A stretch of 64,000 nt of DNA from an uncultured Duncaniella sp. (GCA_910587515.1 CAJULW010000010.1:62001-126000); one strand, 5' to 3'. Counted from the stretch's first letter, positions 1 through 9,396 are shown. Notes: generated by a model not told the origin, from the sequence alone. Program-made: numbers and translations.

Positions 1-207
1 GAGGTGTCAAAAAGGTTTTCTAACAATGATTATGATATTTTAAAAAATCATCTTTCACAACGGTTCAGTACGCCTGTCAAGCTTACTTGTGACGCCTCGG
101 GCAAGGGGAAAATCTCATTTTCTTTCAAGGATGAAGCCGAACTTGAAAGATTAATTGCTATCTTTGACACTGCAAAGCAACAGACAAAGTCAAATCCATC
201 GGACTAA
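1..207 (+). CDS. parB: ParB chromosome-partitioning protein, C-terminal fragment (cut by window edge)
   Basis: The reading frame is open from the first base, so the gene begins upstream of the window and only the last 68 or so residues are present. They match the ParB C-terminal dimerisation segment, with a helix, the basic strand GKGKISFSFKDE and the following helix ELERLIAIF. ParB binds parS sites and works with ParA in segregating the replicated origin. The family call is supported by position: in Bacteroidetes parB is commonly followed by a DUF5683 gene and a LysM lytic transglycosylase, exactly as here. A GTG at position 4 is an internal codon, not a start. I see no parS-like palindrome in the window. 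Confidence 0.8.
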   Translation, partial: EVSKRFSNNDYDILKNHLSQRFSTPVKLTCDASGKGKISFSFKDEAELERLIAIFDTAKQQTKSNPSD

Positions 208-256
208 ATTTTGCGTGTGGAGAGTATTTGTCTGTAAATTAGGATAATAACCCACA

Positions 257-1171
257 ATGCGATCTGCGTCGGAAAAAGGACAGAGTAATATATCGGCATG
301 GACCACGGTGCTTGTAGGCATGATTATAATCGTGTTGACAAGCCCTTTTAACATTTTTTCCGAAACAGTGGGGCAGACTCAATCTATTGATGCCGATTCG
401 ACGTCGGTCGATAGACCTAAAGTCCCTTTGAGACCTTCGAAGCCGGTGAGGCCGGAGCGACGTCACACATCTCCTGTCACTGTTCTGCCGGACAGTTTTC
501 CTATAGGAAGGCCAATTGACAGGCCGTCTATTGTGGTTGTAGACAGTCTTTCGGCTTTGGGCGATTCCATTACGGTCTTGCCGGTCGACTCGCTTGCCAT
601 AATCAATGCGCCAGGGATGGCTTTGGTGACAGACTCTTTGGCCGGAGGCCTTAAGGACACGAAGTTTACGTTCAATCCCGATCCGACACGGGCAGTCTGG
701 ATGTCGGCTCTTTTTCCCGGTCTTGGACAATTATATAACCGTCGCTATTGGAAGTTGCCAATTGTTGTCGGTGCGTTCATGGGACTTGGCTATGCCACAA
801 ATTGGAACAATACCATGCTCCGAGATTACACGAGGGCGTATTCCGACATAATGGACAATGATCCATCGACAAATAGTTATATGGATTTCTTTGCTCCGAC
901 AGTCCAAGAGTCGGATCTTGACAAAAAATGGCTTACGAATTTGTTGCGTACGCGTAAGAATTATTATCGACGCAACCGAGACCTTTGTATCATATGTATG
1001 GTCGGGGTTTATGTGCTTGCCATGGTTGATGCATATGTCGACGCACAATTGGCGCATTTTGATATCTCGCCTGACTTGAGTGTCGATATCGCACCGACAT
1101 TGATGCCATCTGATACACGTGGCAGATTGTCACCTCCGAGTGTAGGTCTTTACTGGGCCTTGAATTTCTGA
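257..1171 (+). CDS. DUF5683 domain membrane protein
   Basis: A 304-residue protein starting 49 bases after parB. It has an N-terminal hydrophobic segment (about residues 14-33), a Pro/Ser/Asp-rich linker (about 45-120), and a C-terminal half beginning AVWMSALFPGLGQLYNRRYW, which is the hallmark of DUF5683. Two more hydrophobic stretches follow, near residues 168-180 and 238-255. The function of DUF5683 is not known. Its fixed place between parB and a peptidoglycan-cleaving enzyme suggests an envelope role linked to growth or division, but that is inference. It is probably co-transcribed with both neighbours. Confidence 0.8.
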   Translation: MRSASEKGQSNISAWTTVLVGMIIIVLTSPFNIFSETVGQTQSIDADSTSVDRPKVPLRPSKPVRPERRHTSPVTVLPDSFPIGRPIDRPSIVVVDSLSALGDSITVLPVDSLAIINAPGMALVTDSLAGGLKDTKFTFNPDPTRAVWMSALFPGLGQLYNRRYWKLPIVVGAFMGLGYATNWNNTMLRDYTRAYSDIMDNDPSTNSYMDFFAPTVQESDLDKKWLTNLLRTRKNYYRRNRDLCIICMVGVYVLAMVDAYVDAQLAHFDISPDLSVDIAPTLMPSDTRGRLSPPSVGLYWALNF

Positions 1172-1242
1172 GGTCAAACTAATCAAGACATTTGATTTGA
1201 ATTTTATCATCCAACTCTCCAAGAAGATAATAGACTATAGTA

Positions 1243-3003
1243 ATGAAGAAACCAATATTTGTCACTCTGTTCGCTATCGGGCTATCGGCCTTTGCCGCTA
1301 TGGGCGCACAGTCGATCCTCGAGATTAAGAATTCGATTACCGACGATAATATCATCGCTCCGGAAAGTTTCGAGACTCAGACCCGCTTGCTTGAGGAGAA
1401 TTTTTATTTGAAAAATTATGTTGTACCCGGAATAGATACCGGAGGTGCGACACAGACTGCGTCTCCATCGGTCTATGAGGAGCGTCTGAAAAAGCTTCCG
1501 ACTGAAATTGAGTTGCCTTATAATTCAATAGTTGGAAATTACATAGATATGTATCTGACCAAGCGTCGCTCGCTTGTCGCGGATATGCTTGCGCTCCATA
1601 GTTATTACGGGCCTATATTCGTCGAGGAACTTTTGAAGGAAGGTATGCCTACAGAGTTGCAGTATCTTCCTGTTATCGAGTCGGCCATCAATCCAAATGC
1701 GGTTTCGCGTGCCGGAGCAGCCGGTCTATGGCAGTTTATGCCGGCTACGGCAAAAGGGCTCGGCATGGAAGTCAATTCGTTGATCGATGAACGTCGCGAT
1801 CCCCGTCTTTCATCACGCAATGCCGCTCGTTATCTTAAACAGTTATATGAGATATACAATGATTGGTCGCTCGCTATCGCGGCCTATAACTGTGGTCCCG
1901 GAAATGTAAACAAAGCATTGCGTCGTGCCGGAGGAGAAGGCAAGCGCGACTATTGGGAGATTTACAATTGTCTTCCGGCCGAGACACGAGGCTATGTGCC
2001 TGCTTTTATAGCTGCTAACTATGTTATGAACTATTATGGACAGCATGGCATATCTCCCACAGTGATCAAACGTCATCTGACTACCGATACCGTGGTTGTA
2101 AACAAATATGTGCATTTCAATCAGATCGCTGCTGTATTGAATATACCTGTCGACGAGATAAGAATGCTTAATCCTCAGTACCGTAAAGATATAATCCCCG
2201 GGGATTACCGCCCGTATACATTGACGCTACCCACACAGCAGTGTCTGAGCTATGTTATGAGCGAAAAAAGAATTATCGGTTATGATTCAGAACTTTATGC
2301 GCGCCGTAGTTATGTGGAGCCAGGCGAGAGCACTTCGGTATCGGTTGTGGAAAGCGATAATGGGGTGTCTAACCTTGCTCATGCGAGCAAACAGACGTCC
2401 AACGCTGATACGAATAATGAGATAGCCCAGACCCAGGCGTCAGGAAAAATGGTTGTAAAGACCCATACGGTCAGCCGTGGAGAGAGTATTCGTGACATAG
2501 CGAGGCTATACGGGGTGTCGGCTACCGATATCAAACGTTGGAATCATTTGCGTCGCGGAAAAGTGAAAGAGGGCGATAAACTTACTATCGAGGTATACGA
2601 GCGAATAAGTCCCGAGAGCGTCAAAGTCGTGGCTGCCCCTGAAGTGGCGCAGGTCAGCGCAGAGGAACTTCGCGAATCGGCCCAAAAATTAGAGTCTGTA
2701 GGGGGTAAATCGTCGTCCGTATCAGCTGTAAAAGCGCGCGAATCATCCTCGAAGGAGACCAAGACATCGTCTGTGGCGGCCAAGAAACCTGCCGCCAAGG
2801 CTAAGGCGAGCGCTCCTAAGCCAACTATACATAAAATTAGAAATGGCGATACTCTTGACAAGATCGCGCGTCAATATGGAACAACCGTAGCCGCTATTCA
2901 GGCCGCTAACGGCATGAAGAAGTCCAATACGAGCATACGTGCCGGGAAGACATTAAAGATACCCCCGAAGACTGCTGCCAAGAAAAGCCGTCGCAGGAGA
3001 TAG
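1243..3003 (+). CDS. mltD: LysM-containing lytic transglycosylase, MltD type
   Basis: A 586-residue murein lytic transglycosylase that cleaves glycan strands to 1,6-anhydromuramyl ends in the periplasm. A signal peptide occupies about residues 1-22. The SLT domain carries the catalytic Glu146 in LPVIESAINP, followed by AAGLWQFMPATAKGLG and the AAYNCGPGNV motif. Two LysM peptidoglycan-binding modules lie at about 406-450 (HTVSRGESIRDIARLYGVS) and 528-575 (IRNGDTLDKIARQYGTT). They are separated by an Ala/Ser/Lys-rich low-complexity linker, and the C-terminus is very basic (KKSRRRR). It is the last gene of the parB-DUF5683-mltD run and is followed within 20 bases by a strong terminator. Confidence 0.92.
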   Translation: MKKPIFVTLFAIGLSAFAAMGAQSILEIKNSITDDNIIAPESFETQTRLLEENFYLKNYVVPGIDTGGATQTASPSVYEERLKKLPTEIELPYNSIVGNYIDMYLTKRRSLVADMLALHSYYGPIFVEELLKEGMPTELQYLPVIESAINPNAVSRAGAAGLWQFMPATAKGLGMEVNSLIDERRDPRLSSRNAARYLKQLYEIYNDWSLAIAAYNCGPGNVNKALRRAGGEGKRDYWEIYNCLPAETRGYVPAFIAANYVMNYYGQHGISPTVIKRHLTTDTVVVNKYVHFNQIAAVLNIPVDEIRMLNPQYRKDIIPGDYRPYTLTLPTQQCLSYVMSEKRIIGYDSELYARRSYVEPGESTSVSVVESDNGVSNLAHASKQTSNADTNNEIAQTQASGKMVVKTHTVSRGESIRDIARLYGVSATDIKRWNHLRRGKVKEGDKLTIEVYERISPESVKVVAAPEVAQVSAEELRESAQKLESVGGKSSSVSAVKARESSSKETKTSSVAAKKPAAKAKASAPKPTIHKIRNGDTLDKIARQYGTTVAAIQAANGMKKSNTSIRAGKTLKIPPKTAAKKSRRRR

Positions 3004-3021
3004 GAATGCAGATATATAGAA

Positions 3022-3080
3022 TCAAAAATAAATCAGCGTCCGCATCGAAACTCTCGATACGGACGCTGATTTATTTTTGA
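3022..3080. terminator. Bidirectional rho-independent terminator between mltD and the Vor operon
   Basis: The two arms at 3022-3042 and 3060-3080 are perfect 21-base reverse complements. After one C-A mismatch the stem continues with five more pairs (3044-3048 with 3054-3058), leaving a 5-base loop. The outer part of each arm is an A/T tract, so either strand ends in a U-rich run after a GC-rich stem. It lies between the stop of mltD (+) and the stop of the gamma subunit (-), so it serves both converging transcripts. Confidence 0.9.
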
Positions 3081-3115
3081 TAAAAGGGGAAGATCCGACG
3101 TGCAAAATCGGTTGA

Positions 3116-3655
3116 TTATATTTTCACAAGATCCATCCCTTTCAGTATGGCAGTTTTGTTGGTTGGCAACAGATGATGGTGGCGCTCAGGAAGAGTTTTC
3201 TTGAGTCCTTTCATGACGGCTTCAACCGGTAGCAACTCTCGTATTTTCAGTAGCGCGCCCAATAACACCATGTTATAGGCTTTGCTTGACGATAATTCGA
3301 ACGTTGCCTCCATGGCTTCTACGGGATATATATTTATATCTTTACGCGTCGGTGCGTGATGTATGCTGTAGGGGTCGAAAATAAGTGTGCCACCGGGCTT
3401 GACTTTCGATTCGAATTTGTCGAGGCTCTGTTGGTTGAGAATTACGGCTGTGTCGTATGTGTTAAGGACAGGGCTGCTTATTTGTGCGTCAGAAAGTATG
3501 ACAGTCACATTTGCTGTGCCTCCGCGTTGCTCTGGACCGTAGGCCGGCATCCATGTTACCTCAAGATTATCCATCAGACCTGCGTATGCGAGTATCTTGC
3601 CCATTGACAGAACTCCTTGTCCTCCGAATCCGGCTATTATGATTTCTTCTTTCAT
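3116..3655 (-). CDS. 2-oxoacid:ferredoxin oxidoreductase, gamma subunit
   Basis: A 179-residue gamma subunit of the pyruvate/2-oxoacid ferredoxin oxidoreductase family. It opens with the glycine-rich IIAGFGGQGVLSMGKILA and contains MPAYGPEQRGGTANVTV, both typical of this subunit. The enzyme oxidatively decarboxylates 2-oxoacids to acyl-CoA and passes electrons to ferredoxin in the cytoplasm. It is the last gene of the four-gene minus-strand operon, 45 bases after the beta subunit. Substrate preference (branched-chain oxoacid or 2-oxoglutarate) cannot be read from this subunit. Confidence 0.9.
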   Translation of the reverse strand: MKEEIIIAGFGGQGVLSMGKILAYAGLMDNLEVTWMPAYGPEQRGGTANVTVILSDAQISSPVLNTYDTAVILNQQSLDKFESKVKPGGTLIFDPYSIHHAPTRKDINIYPVEAMEATFELSSSKAYNMVLLGALLKIRELLPVEAVMKGLKKTLPERHHHLLPTNKTAILKGMDLVKI

Positions 3656-3700
3656 TGTGTTCTTGTTGAGAAAAATGAGATTGGGACTTGGCGTATGGAC

Positions 3701-4471
3701 TCAAGAATTGGCTGTGTCTTTAAGATCTCCGAGAGGATATTTTACAAACATGTGTTCTTCCATCCATTCATTGGATTTTGAAGGCGACATTTTCCAACCT
3801 GAGTTGCAGGTAGATACTATTTCAACAACCGATGTCCCTTTGCAAGCCATCGAGTTTTCGAAGGCTTTTCGGATAGCTTTTTTTGCTTTACGTACATTGG
3901 ACGCTGTATGGACACTTTGCCGGGTCACATAGCATGTTCCGTCAAGCATGGCGAGAAGTTCGCTTATTTTAAGCGGATATCCGTTTAATTCGACGCGACG
4001 TCCGTAGGGGGTGGTGGATGTTACCTGGCCTTCAAGGGTGGTTGGCGCCATTTGTCCACCGGTCATGCCATATATGCCGTTGTTGATGAAGATTATCGCA
4101 ATATTTTCACCACGGTTGGCGGCATGGATGGTCTCAGCCGTTCCGATCGCAGCGAGGTCACCATCGCCTTGATAGGTGAAGACAAGTTTTGACGGGTTGA
4201 GCCTTTTGGCTGCTGTCGCGACGGCTGGAGCACGACCGTGGGCGGCTTCTATCCAATCTACGTCGAGATAATTATAAGCCATTACCGCACATCCGACCGG
4301 TGCGATACCGATAGCGATATTCTCCGCTCCCATTTCTTCGATTACTTCCGCTACCAGTTTGTGGACTACTCCGTGGGAGCATCCTGGACAATAGTGCATG
4401 GTATTGTCGTTGAGCAATCGGGGTTTCGCTGCCACGACGTTGGCGGATTGTTTTATTTCTTCAGGTGTCAT
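3701..4471 (-). CDS. 2-oxoacid:ferredoxin oxidoreductase, beta (TPP-binding) subunit
   Basis: The beta subunit carries thiamine pyrophosphate: GDGDLAAIGTAETIHAANRG followed by IIFINNGIYGMTGGQ is the TPP/Mg-binding signature. The early HYCPGCSHG motif is typical of these subunits. I chose the start at MTPEEIKQ (base 4471), giving 256 residues and a 10-base gap after the alpha subunit stop. An upstream ATG at 4513 would add 14 unconvincing residues and overlap alpha by 32 bases. Together with alpha it forms the catalytic core. Confidence 0.92.
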   Translation of the reverse strand: MTPEEIKQSANVVAAKPRLLNDNTMHYCPGCSHGVVHKLVAEVIEEMGAENIAIGIAPVGCAVMAYNYLDVDWIEAAHGRAPAVATAAKRLNPSKLVFTYQGDGDLAAIGTAETIHAANRGENIAIIFINNGIYGMTGGQMAPTTLEGQVTSTTPYGRRVELNGYPLKISELLAMLDGTCYVTRQSVHTASNVRKAKKAIRKAFENSMACKGTSVVEIVSTCNSGWKMSPSKSNEWMEEHMFVKYPLGDLKDTANS

Positions 4472-4481
4472 GACGCTCGAA

Positions 4482-5561
4482 TTATTTTTCAATAATGTTT
4501 TTAATGGCTCCAAGGACTTCTGACGGGTCCATTACAATGCCGCCCATGCGTCCGTAATGATGAACCGACACACGGTCTTCGAGGCTGAGTTTCACGTCTT
4601 CGATCATTTGGCCTGCGTTAAGCTCGACTACAAGAATGGCTTTTGATTTTTTGCTGAGACGTTTGACTTCGTCGTAAGGGAAAGGCCAAAGTGTGATCGG
4701 TCGCAATATACCGACTTTGAGTCCTTCAGCACGCGCTTCTTCCATCGCTTTCTGACAGATTCGGGCTACAGAACCGAACGCGACGATAAGATATTCGCAG
4801 TCGTCGGTGCAGTGCTCTTCGAAACGGACTTCGTTTTCAGAGATGATACGATATGTTTCCTGTAGGCGAAGATTGTTTTTCTCCATTTCCACCGGGTCGA
4901 GTTCGAGGGTGGTCATTATATTCGGCCTACGGTTTTCGTGACGGCCTGTTACCGCCCACGGACATTGGCGTGCGATTTCTTCGTCTGTACGTCGCGGTCG
5001 TTGCGGTGGTAGAACTACTTTTTCCATCATTTGACCGACTATTCCGTCGGCAAGCATCATGACTGGATTGCGATATTTGAAAGCAAGATCGAAACCGAGT
5101 GCTACAAAATCGGCCATTTCCTGTACGGAAGCGGGAGAGAGAACGATTAGACGATAGTCACCGTGGCCTCCGCCTTTTGTCGCCTGGAAATAGTCGGCCT
5201 GAGAAGGCTGTATGGTTCCGAGTCCGGGGCCTCCGCGCATACAGTTGACGATCAATGCCGGAAGCTGGCCTGCAGCGATATATGAGATTCCCTCTTGTTT
5301 GAGGCTTATGCCCGGACTTGAAGATGAAGTCATGCAGGCTTTACCGGTGGCGGCTCCGCCATAAACCATATTTATGGCTGCCACTTCGCTTTCGGCCTGC
5401 AGTACCACCATTCCGGTTGTCTCCCAAGGCATGAGTTCCTCGAGTGTCTCAAGTATTTCGCTCTGAGGGGTGATAGGGTAGCCGAAATAGCCGTCCACCC
5501 CGTAGCGTATGGCTGCATGAGCTACAGCCTCGTTCCCTTTCATTAATCTGACTTCTTCCAT
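4482..5561 (-). CDS. vorB: 2-oxoacid:ferredoxin oxidoreductase, alpha subunit (VorB/KorA type)
   Basis: A 359-residue alpha subunit. The N-terminal GNEAVAHAAIRYGVDGYFGYPITPQ and the following SEVAAINMVYGGAATGKACMTSSSSPG are diagnostic of the pyrimidine-binding domain of 2-oxoacid:acceptor oxidoreductases. The C-terminal transketolase-like domain includes KVGILRPITLWPFPYDEV. In related Bacteroidales this chain is usually called VorB (3-methyl-2-oxobutanoate oxidoreductase). Activity on 2-oxoglutarate is an alternative that sequence alone does not exclude. It lies between the ferredoxin gene (64 bases upstream) and the beta subunit. Confidence 0.9.
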   Translation of the reverse strand: MEEVRLMKGNEAVAHAAIRYGVDGYFGYPITPQSEILETLEELMPWETTGMVVLQAESEVAAINMVYGGAATGKACMTSSSSPGISLKQEGISYIAAGQLPALIVNCMRGGPGLGTIQPSQADYFQATKGGGHGDYRLIVLSPASVQEMADFVALGFDLAFKYRNPVMMLADGIVGQMMEKVVLPPQRPRRTDEEIARQCPWAVTGRHENRRPNIMTTLELDPVEMEKNNLRLQETYRIISENEVRFEEHCTDDCEYLIVAFGSVARICQKAMEEARAEGLKVGILRPITLWPFPYDEVKRLSKKSKAILVVELNAGQMIEDVKLSLEDRVSVHHYGRMGGIVMDPSEVLGAIKNIIEK

Positions 5562-5624
5562 ATAGATAGAGCCGTAAGCGCTTAAATTAAGATTAAGAGT
5601 ATAGAATAAAAATGGATATAGCAG

Positions 5625-5855
5625 TTATTTCTCTACTGCACGATAGACGGTAATACAGCCGTCGGGACACACTGTGGCACAGGCGGCACAGCCAATGCAT
5701 TTTTCCGGATGCTCGTCTGTCACGAAATGGTATCCTCTGTCGTTCACTTCTTTTGGCTGGAGTGTCAACACACCGCAGGGACAAGCCACGACACAGAGGT
5801 CGCAACCTTTGCAACGTTCTCTGTTGATGTCTACAGCTCCTATGATTTTTGCCAT
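5625..5855 (-). CDS. 2[4Fe-4S] ferredoxin subunit of the 2-oxoacid oxidoreductase
   Basis: A 76-residue protein with two 4Fe-4S motifs: CKGCDLCVVACPCGVL and CIGCAACATVCPDGCI. It would accept electrons from the alpha/beta core and pass them on. The start is set at MAKIIGAVDINRE (base 5855), which gives the normal family length; an in-frame ATG at 5960 adds 35 residues with no family character. It is the first gene of the operon. A possible -7 box on this strand (complement of bases 5960-5967, TAAATTTG) lies upstream, but I found no matching -33 element. Confidence 0.9.
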   Translation of the reverse strand: MAKIIGAVDINRERCKGCDLCVVACPCGVLTLQPKEVNDRGYHFVTDEHPEKCIGCAACATVCPDGCITVYRAVEK

Positions 5856-6048
5856 GATTTTTAGTGGGTATTTAAGAGGGGTATTTAAAATAAAAATTAG
5901 GTTGTTTCGTGAGGCTCGTGGAGGGAGTGGCGACCCCAATTTCATATATTTATTCAACACAAATTTACATATAATTATTCTTATGTGTATGGTTTTAATA
6001 AAACTTTAACCAATTGCACATTTGTCAAAATGTTGCGCAAATTAACTA

Positions 6049-6080
6049 AAACAGCCCATGATAGTTCGTTATCATAGGCT
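6049..6080 (-). terminator. Terminator-like hairpin after the NigD-like lipoprotein gene
   Basis: Bases 6053-6063 and 6070-6080 pair over 11 positions with a single C-A mismatch around a 6-base loop. Read on the minus strand the stem is followed by TTTTAGTTAATTT. It begins 7 bases beyond the stop codon of the minus-strand lipoprotein gene and probably ends that transcript. Confidence 0.6.
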
Positions 6081-6086
6081 ATATGG

Positions 6087-6773
6087 TTAATTTTTCTTTT
6101 CAAATGTGAATAATTGTTTATTGAGGTTTGTGTCGGCTATATGAACTTTGACACCTTTGACCTCGGATCGTTTCCATATCGGACCGATATCGAAAGATGC
6201 GAAATATGCCCTGTCATGATAGTCTGTCGGAGCAGACATTATATGCACAAGATAGATTTCAGGATATTCACTACCGATTGTTTTCGGATCGGTGACGATT
6301 TTAAAAACACGCGGTTCTTTGTCGTAGGTCAGCCTTAGATGGAAGTTCAAATATTCCCCGGATCTCCAGACACTGTATAAATAGACGCGGTCGCGGTTCC
6401 AGATGTCATATTCGTTTTTCCATTCAGTTTCGACTGTCCCTTGATTGACTTTTGACGCATTGATGAGCTTTATCGGCCCGGAGCTATACGCTTTGCCTGA
6501 TTCAGGAATGTAGCGGAGCATCATTCTTTCTCCTGCTTTGGGGCCGGAGAGAGTCTGCCCGGATGTCAATGTGATCAAAGGGGTGTCGTCGACCTGTCGG
6601 AACGAAAATATGGAACCCCCTTCGGAGTTGGCTGTGCCTTCATAACTTACGATATCCCAAAGTTGCATTTCCACCGGCCTGTCCACTCCTTGGTCGGCAG
6701 AGCATGAGCATAGCGCCATGATTATGGCTGCCAAGGCTGTGATTTTATTATGGTGGATTATGTTTGTTAACAT
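6087..6773 (-). CDS. NigD-like outer-membrane lipoprotein
   Basis: A 228-residue lipoprotein. The N-terminus MLTNIIHHNKITALAAIIMA is followed by the lipobox LCSC, so Cys23 is the likely lipidated residue. The mature part contains QTLSGPKAGERMMLRYIPES and later EYLNFHLRLTYD, which resemble the two-part OB/beta organisation of NigD-like proteins of Bacteroidales. That call rests on pattern memory and is moderate. The gene starts 35 bases after the ABC ATPase gene and probably shares its transcript. Lipoproteins of this kind are usually surface or periplasmic and of unknown function. Confidence 0.6.
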   Translation of the reverse strand: MLTNIIHHNKITALAAIIMALCSCSADQGVDRPVEMQLWDIVSYEGTANSEGGSIFSFRQVDDTPLITLTSGQTLSGPKAGERMMLRYIPESGKAYSSGPIKLINASKVNQGTVETEWKNEYDIWNRDRVYLYSVWRSGEYLNFHLRLTYDKEPRVFKIVTDPKTIGSEYPEIYLVHIMSAPTDYHDRAYFASFDIGPIWKRSEVKGVKVHIADTNLNKQLFTFEKKN

Positions 6774-6808
6774 TGATGTGGCGAGTAGTTTTGTCGGTGG
6801 CTCTTTTA

Positions 6809-7459
6809 TCAGAGAATAATACCGTCCTCCATCCGTATGACGCGATCCGAATTAAGGGCGAGAGTGTCGTCGTGGGTTACGATAACGAACGTCTTGCCAG
6901 TCGCGGTTCGCAGGTCGAAAAACAGTCGGTAAAGTTCTGCCCGGTTATGGCTGTCAAGGCTACCGGTGGGCTCGTCGGCAAGGATCACTTTAGGGTTGTT
7001 GATAAGTGCTCTCGCCACTGCGGCACGCTGGCGTTCACCGCCTGAAAGTTGTGACGGTCTGTGATGCAGTCTCTGTCCGAGACCGAGTTCGTCAAGCAGG
7101 CGGCCGGCCTTGTTGATCGCTTCGGAGCGACGTGTGCCGGATATAAGAGCCGGCAGAGCGACGTTTTCCTCAAGGGTGAATTCAGGAAGAAGCTGATGGA
7201 ATTGGAACACGAATCCCATGTTCCTGTTTCGGAATGCCGCGAGTTTAGAGTCTTTGAGTCTCGTGATCTCTATTCCGTCGAAGCAGACGCTGCCGCTGTC
7301 AGGTCGTTCGAGAGACCCGATGATCTGCAACAGTGTCGTTTTTCCCGCTCCGCTCGGACCAACGATTGTCAACATTTCTCCATCGGTGATTGTCAGTGAC
7401 ACGTCGCGGAGCACATTGAGTTTGTCGAAACTTTTGTTTATATTTCTTACTTCAATCAT
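6809..7459 (-). CDS. ABC transporter ATP-binding protein, LolD/MacB class
   Basis: A 216-residue ABC ATPase with Walker [10 protein letters not shown], signature [19 protein letters not shown], Walker [13 protein letters not shown] and the switch His in IVTHD. The short length, the N-terminal [10 protein letters not shown] and the [12 protein letters not shown] segment fit the LolD/FtsE/MacB branch, which powers lipoprotein release or mechanotransmission. No cognate permease is encoded nearby, so it must pair with a membrane protein elsewhere. It lies 27 bases downstream of pfkA and 35 bases upstream of the NigD-like lipoprotein gene. Confidence 0.85.
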   Translation of the reverse strand: MIEVRNINKSFDKLNVLRDVSLTITDGEMLTIVGPSGAGKTTLLQIIGSLERPDSGSVCFDGIEITRLKDSKLAAFRNRNMGFVFQFHQLLPEFTLEENVALPALISGTRRSEAINKAGRLLDELGLGQRLHHRPSQLSGGERQRAAVARALINNPKVILADEPTGSLDSHNRAELYRLFFDLRTATGKTFVIVTHDDTLALNSDRVIRMEDGIIL

Positions 7460-7486
7460 GATGATGCCGTTGCTTTTGAATCGACA

Positions 7487-8467
7487 TCAGATCGAAAGTC
7501 TGCGCAGAGTGTCGAGTAGTTCGCGTTTGATGGGCTTGTCGTTTTTGATGGCTTTCGAGAAAGGGACATATACGATCTCGTCATTGCGTATGCCTATCAT
7601 AACATTGCGTTGTTCTTCGATCAGTGCGTCGATGGCAGCGGCACCCATTCGGGATGCAAGTATACGGTCGTATGCCGTCGGTGATCCTCCGCGTTGTAAA
7701 TGTCCGAGTATGGATACGCGGACGTCATAGCTGGGATATTCGTTTTTTACGCGTTCGGCAAGCCCCATTGCACCTCCCGTCACGGGGCTTTCGGCTACAA
7801 GTACGATGGATGAGTTTTTACTTTTTCTGAATCCGTTTTGTATGAGTTCGGCCAATTGGTCGACCTCTGTCGAAATTTCTGGAATGATCGCGGCCTCGGC
7901 TCCCGAAGCGATAGCTCCGTTGAGGGCGAGAAAGCCTGCGTCCCGTCCCATGACTTCGATGAAAAACAGCCTCTCGTGACTCGTGGCTGTGTCGCGGATC
8001 TTGTCGACGCATTCCATGATCGTGTTGAGGGCGGTGTCATATCCGATTGTTGAATCGGTTCCGAACAAGTCATTGTCTATCGTGCCGGGAAGTCCGATGA
8101 TAGGATAGTTGAACTCATTGGCGAATATTCTTGCTCCAGTGAGAGAGCCGTCACCACCGATGACCACAAGAGCGTCTATTTCATGGCGTTTCAGGTTGTC
8201 GTAGGCGAGCTGTCGCCCCTCTGGAGTGGTGAACTCCTTACATCTTGCTGTTTTGAGGATCGTGCCTCCGGCCTGTATGATATTTGATACGTTTTGGGTG
8301 CGGAACTCTTGTATTTCGTCTGTTATGAGTCCACGGTATCCGCGATATATGCCTTTTACGCGGAGACCTCCGAAGATAGCCGAGCGGGTGACCGCACGGA
8401 TAGCCGCGTTCATGCCGGGTGCGTCACCTCCGGATGTCAGGATGCCTACGCATTTTATTTCTGCCAT
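7487..8467 (-). CDS. pfkA: ATP-dependent 6-phosphofructokinase
   Basis: A 326-residue phosphofructokinase, which phosphorylates fructose 6-phosphate at the committed step of glycolysis. Visible motifs are [31 protein letters not shown] (GGDGS, with Gly after the Asp, indicates ATP rather than pyrophosphate as donor), [19 protein letters not shown] with the catalytic Asp, and [12 protein letters not shown]. The length is normal and the start is the only good one. It heads the pfkA-ABC ATPase-lipoprotein run. Confidence 0.95.
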   Translation of the reverse strand: MAEIKCVGILTSGGDAPGMNAAIRAVTRSAIFGGLRVKGIYRGYRGLITDEIQEFRTQNVSNIIQAGGTILKTARCKEFTTPEGRQLAYDNLKRHEIDALVVIGGDGSLTGARIFANEFNYPIIGLPGTIDNDLFGTDSTIGYDTALNTIMECVDKIRDTATSHERLFFIEVMGRDAGFLALNGAIASGAEAAIIPEISTEVDQLAELIQNGFRKSKNSSIVLVAESPVTGGAMGLAERVKNEYPSYDVRVSILGHLQRGGSPTAYDRILASRMGAAAIDALIEEQRNVMIGIRNDEIVYVPFSKAIKNDKPIKRELLDTLRRLSI

Positions 8468-8498
8468 TTCGTTGATCTTTATTTTATGTTCTTCGCAA

Positions 8499-8506
8499 CA
8501 AAGTTA
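8499..8506 (-). promoter_or_regulatory. -7 box upstream of pfkA
   Basis: On the minus strand this reads TAACTTTG, a match to the Bacteroidetes -7 consensus TAnnTTTG. Transcription would begin near 8492, giving a leader of about 25 bases to the pfkA start at 8467. No -33 TTTG at the ideal distance is visible, so the call rests on one element. Confidence 0.45.
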
Positions 8507-8550
8507 GGTCTTAATTGCGAAACAATTCTTTATGAATAGGTGAAAAAATG

Positions 8551-9396
8551 TCAAGGGAGCACATTGGCCGATATGATGCGGATATCGTTTATTGGACGGT
8601 CGTATCTGTCGGTTTCCGCATCCTGTATCTTTTCAACCACATCCATTCCGGAAAGCACGCGTCCGAAAACGGTATATGAACCGTCGAGATGTGGAGTGCC
8701 TCCTTCATTGACATAGATTTCGCGTTGTTGAGGCGTAAAGAAAGTTGAATCTGCGGCCGTGAGTTTTTCTGTCTGGTCCGCAAGTTTATCGCGTAGGGCT
8801 TCAAGTCCCGCATGGTCGCGGTTACGACGCATTGACATTATGCTGTCGCGGTGTTCGGCTGATAGTCTGTCAAACACTTCTTGTTTCTTTTGCATAATGG
8901 CCTTGTGCTCCATCTGGTCAAGTTGCCCGGGTGAGAATTTGCGTCCGGTGACGATATAAAATTGTGATCCGGATGATTTGCGATCCGGATTTACGTTGTC
9001 GCCCTGACGTGCGGCAGCTATCGCTCCGCGATGATGAAAATGTTTTGGGAAATCTATTTCGGCTTCTATTTCGTAGGGCATGTCACCTCCACCGAGCATT
9101 TTGCCTTTAGGGGCGTTTTTTGATTCCGGGTCTCCTCCCTGTATCATGAAATCATTTATGACCCGATGGAAAAGCAGTCCGTCATAGTGTCCAGATTTGA
9201 CAAGTTTTACGAAATTTTCTGTGTGGCGTGGCGTGTCACCGTAAAGCATGATGGTGATATCTCCCATAGTAGTGTGCAGCCGCACTTTTACATCACCAGG
9301 GTTTGTTTGGGTCGAATTCATTTCGCTTGATTGATTGTTGGCTCTTATACCGAATAACGCGGTAAGCATTATTAAAGTTGTTATTATATATCTCAT
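8551..9396 (-). CDS. Peptidyl-prolyl cis-trans isomerase, cyclophilin type, exported
   Basis: A 281-residue cyclophilin that isomerises X-Pro bonds during protein folding outside the cytoplasm. The signal peptide is MRYIITTLIMLTALFGIRA. The core includes TTMGDITIMLYGDTPRHTEN, FHRVINDFMIQGGDP, GSQFYIVTGR and YTVFGRVLSGMDVVEKI. An insertion of about 75 residues rich in Glu, Lys and Arg (about 170-245) separates the Gln/Tyr part of the active site from the final strand, as in other Bacteroidetes homologues. The gene stands alone; a -7 box lies at 9479-9486. Confidence 0.93.
   Translation of the reverse strand: MRYIITTLIMLTALFGIRANNQSSEMNSTQTNPGDVKVRLHTTMGDITIMLYGDTPRHTENFVKLVKSGHYDGLLFHRVINDFMIQGGDPESKNAPKGKMLGGGDMPYEIEAEIDFPKHFHHRGAIAAARQGDNVNPDRKSSGSQFYIVTGRKFSPGQLDQMEHKAIMQKKQEVFDRLSAEHRDSIMSMRRNRDHAGLEALRDKLADQTEKLTAADSTFFTPQQREIYVNEGGTPHLDGSYTVFGRVLSGMDVVEKIQDAETDRYDRPINDIRIISANVLP

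Noticed and set aside
4471..4513. Longer start for the oxidoreductase beta subunit
   Set aside because: It would overlap the alpha gene by 32 bases and add residues without family similarity; the ATG at 4471 gives normal spacing and length.
5856..5960. N-terminal extension of the ferredoxin
   Set aside because: The extra 35 residues are not ferredoxin-like and begin at the putative -7 box region.
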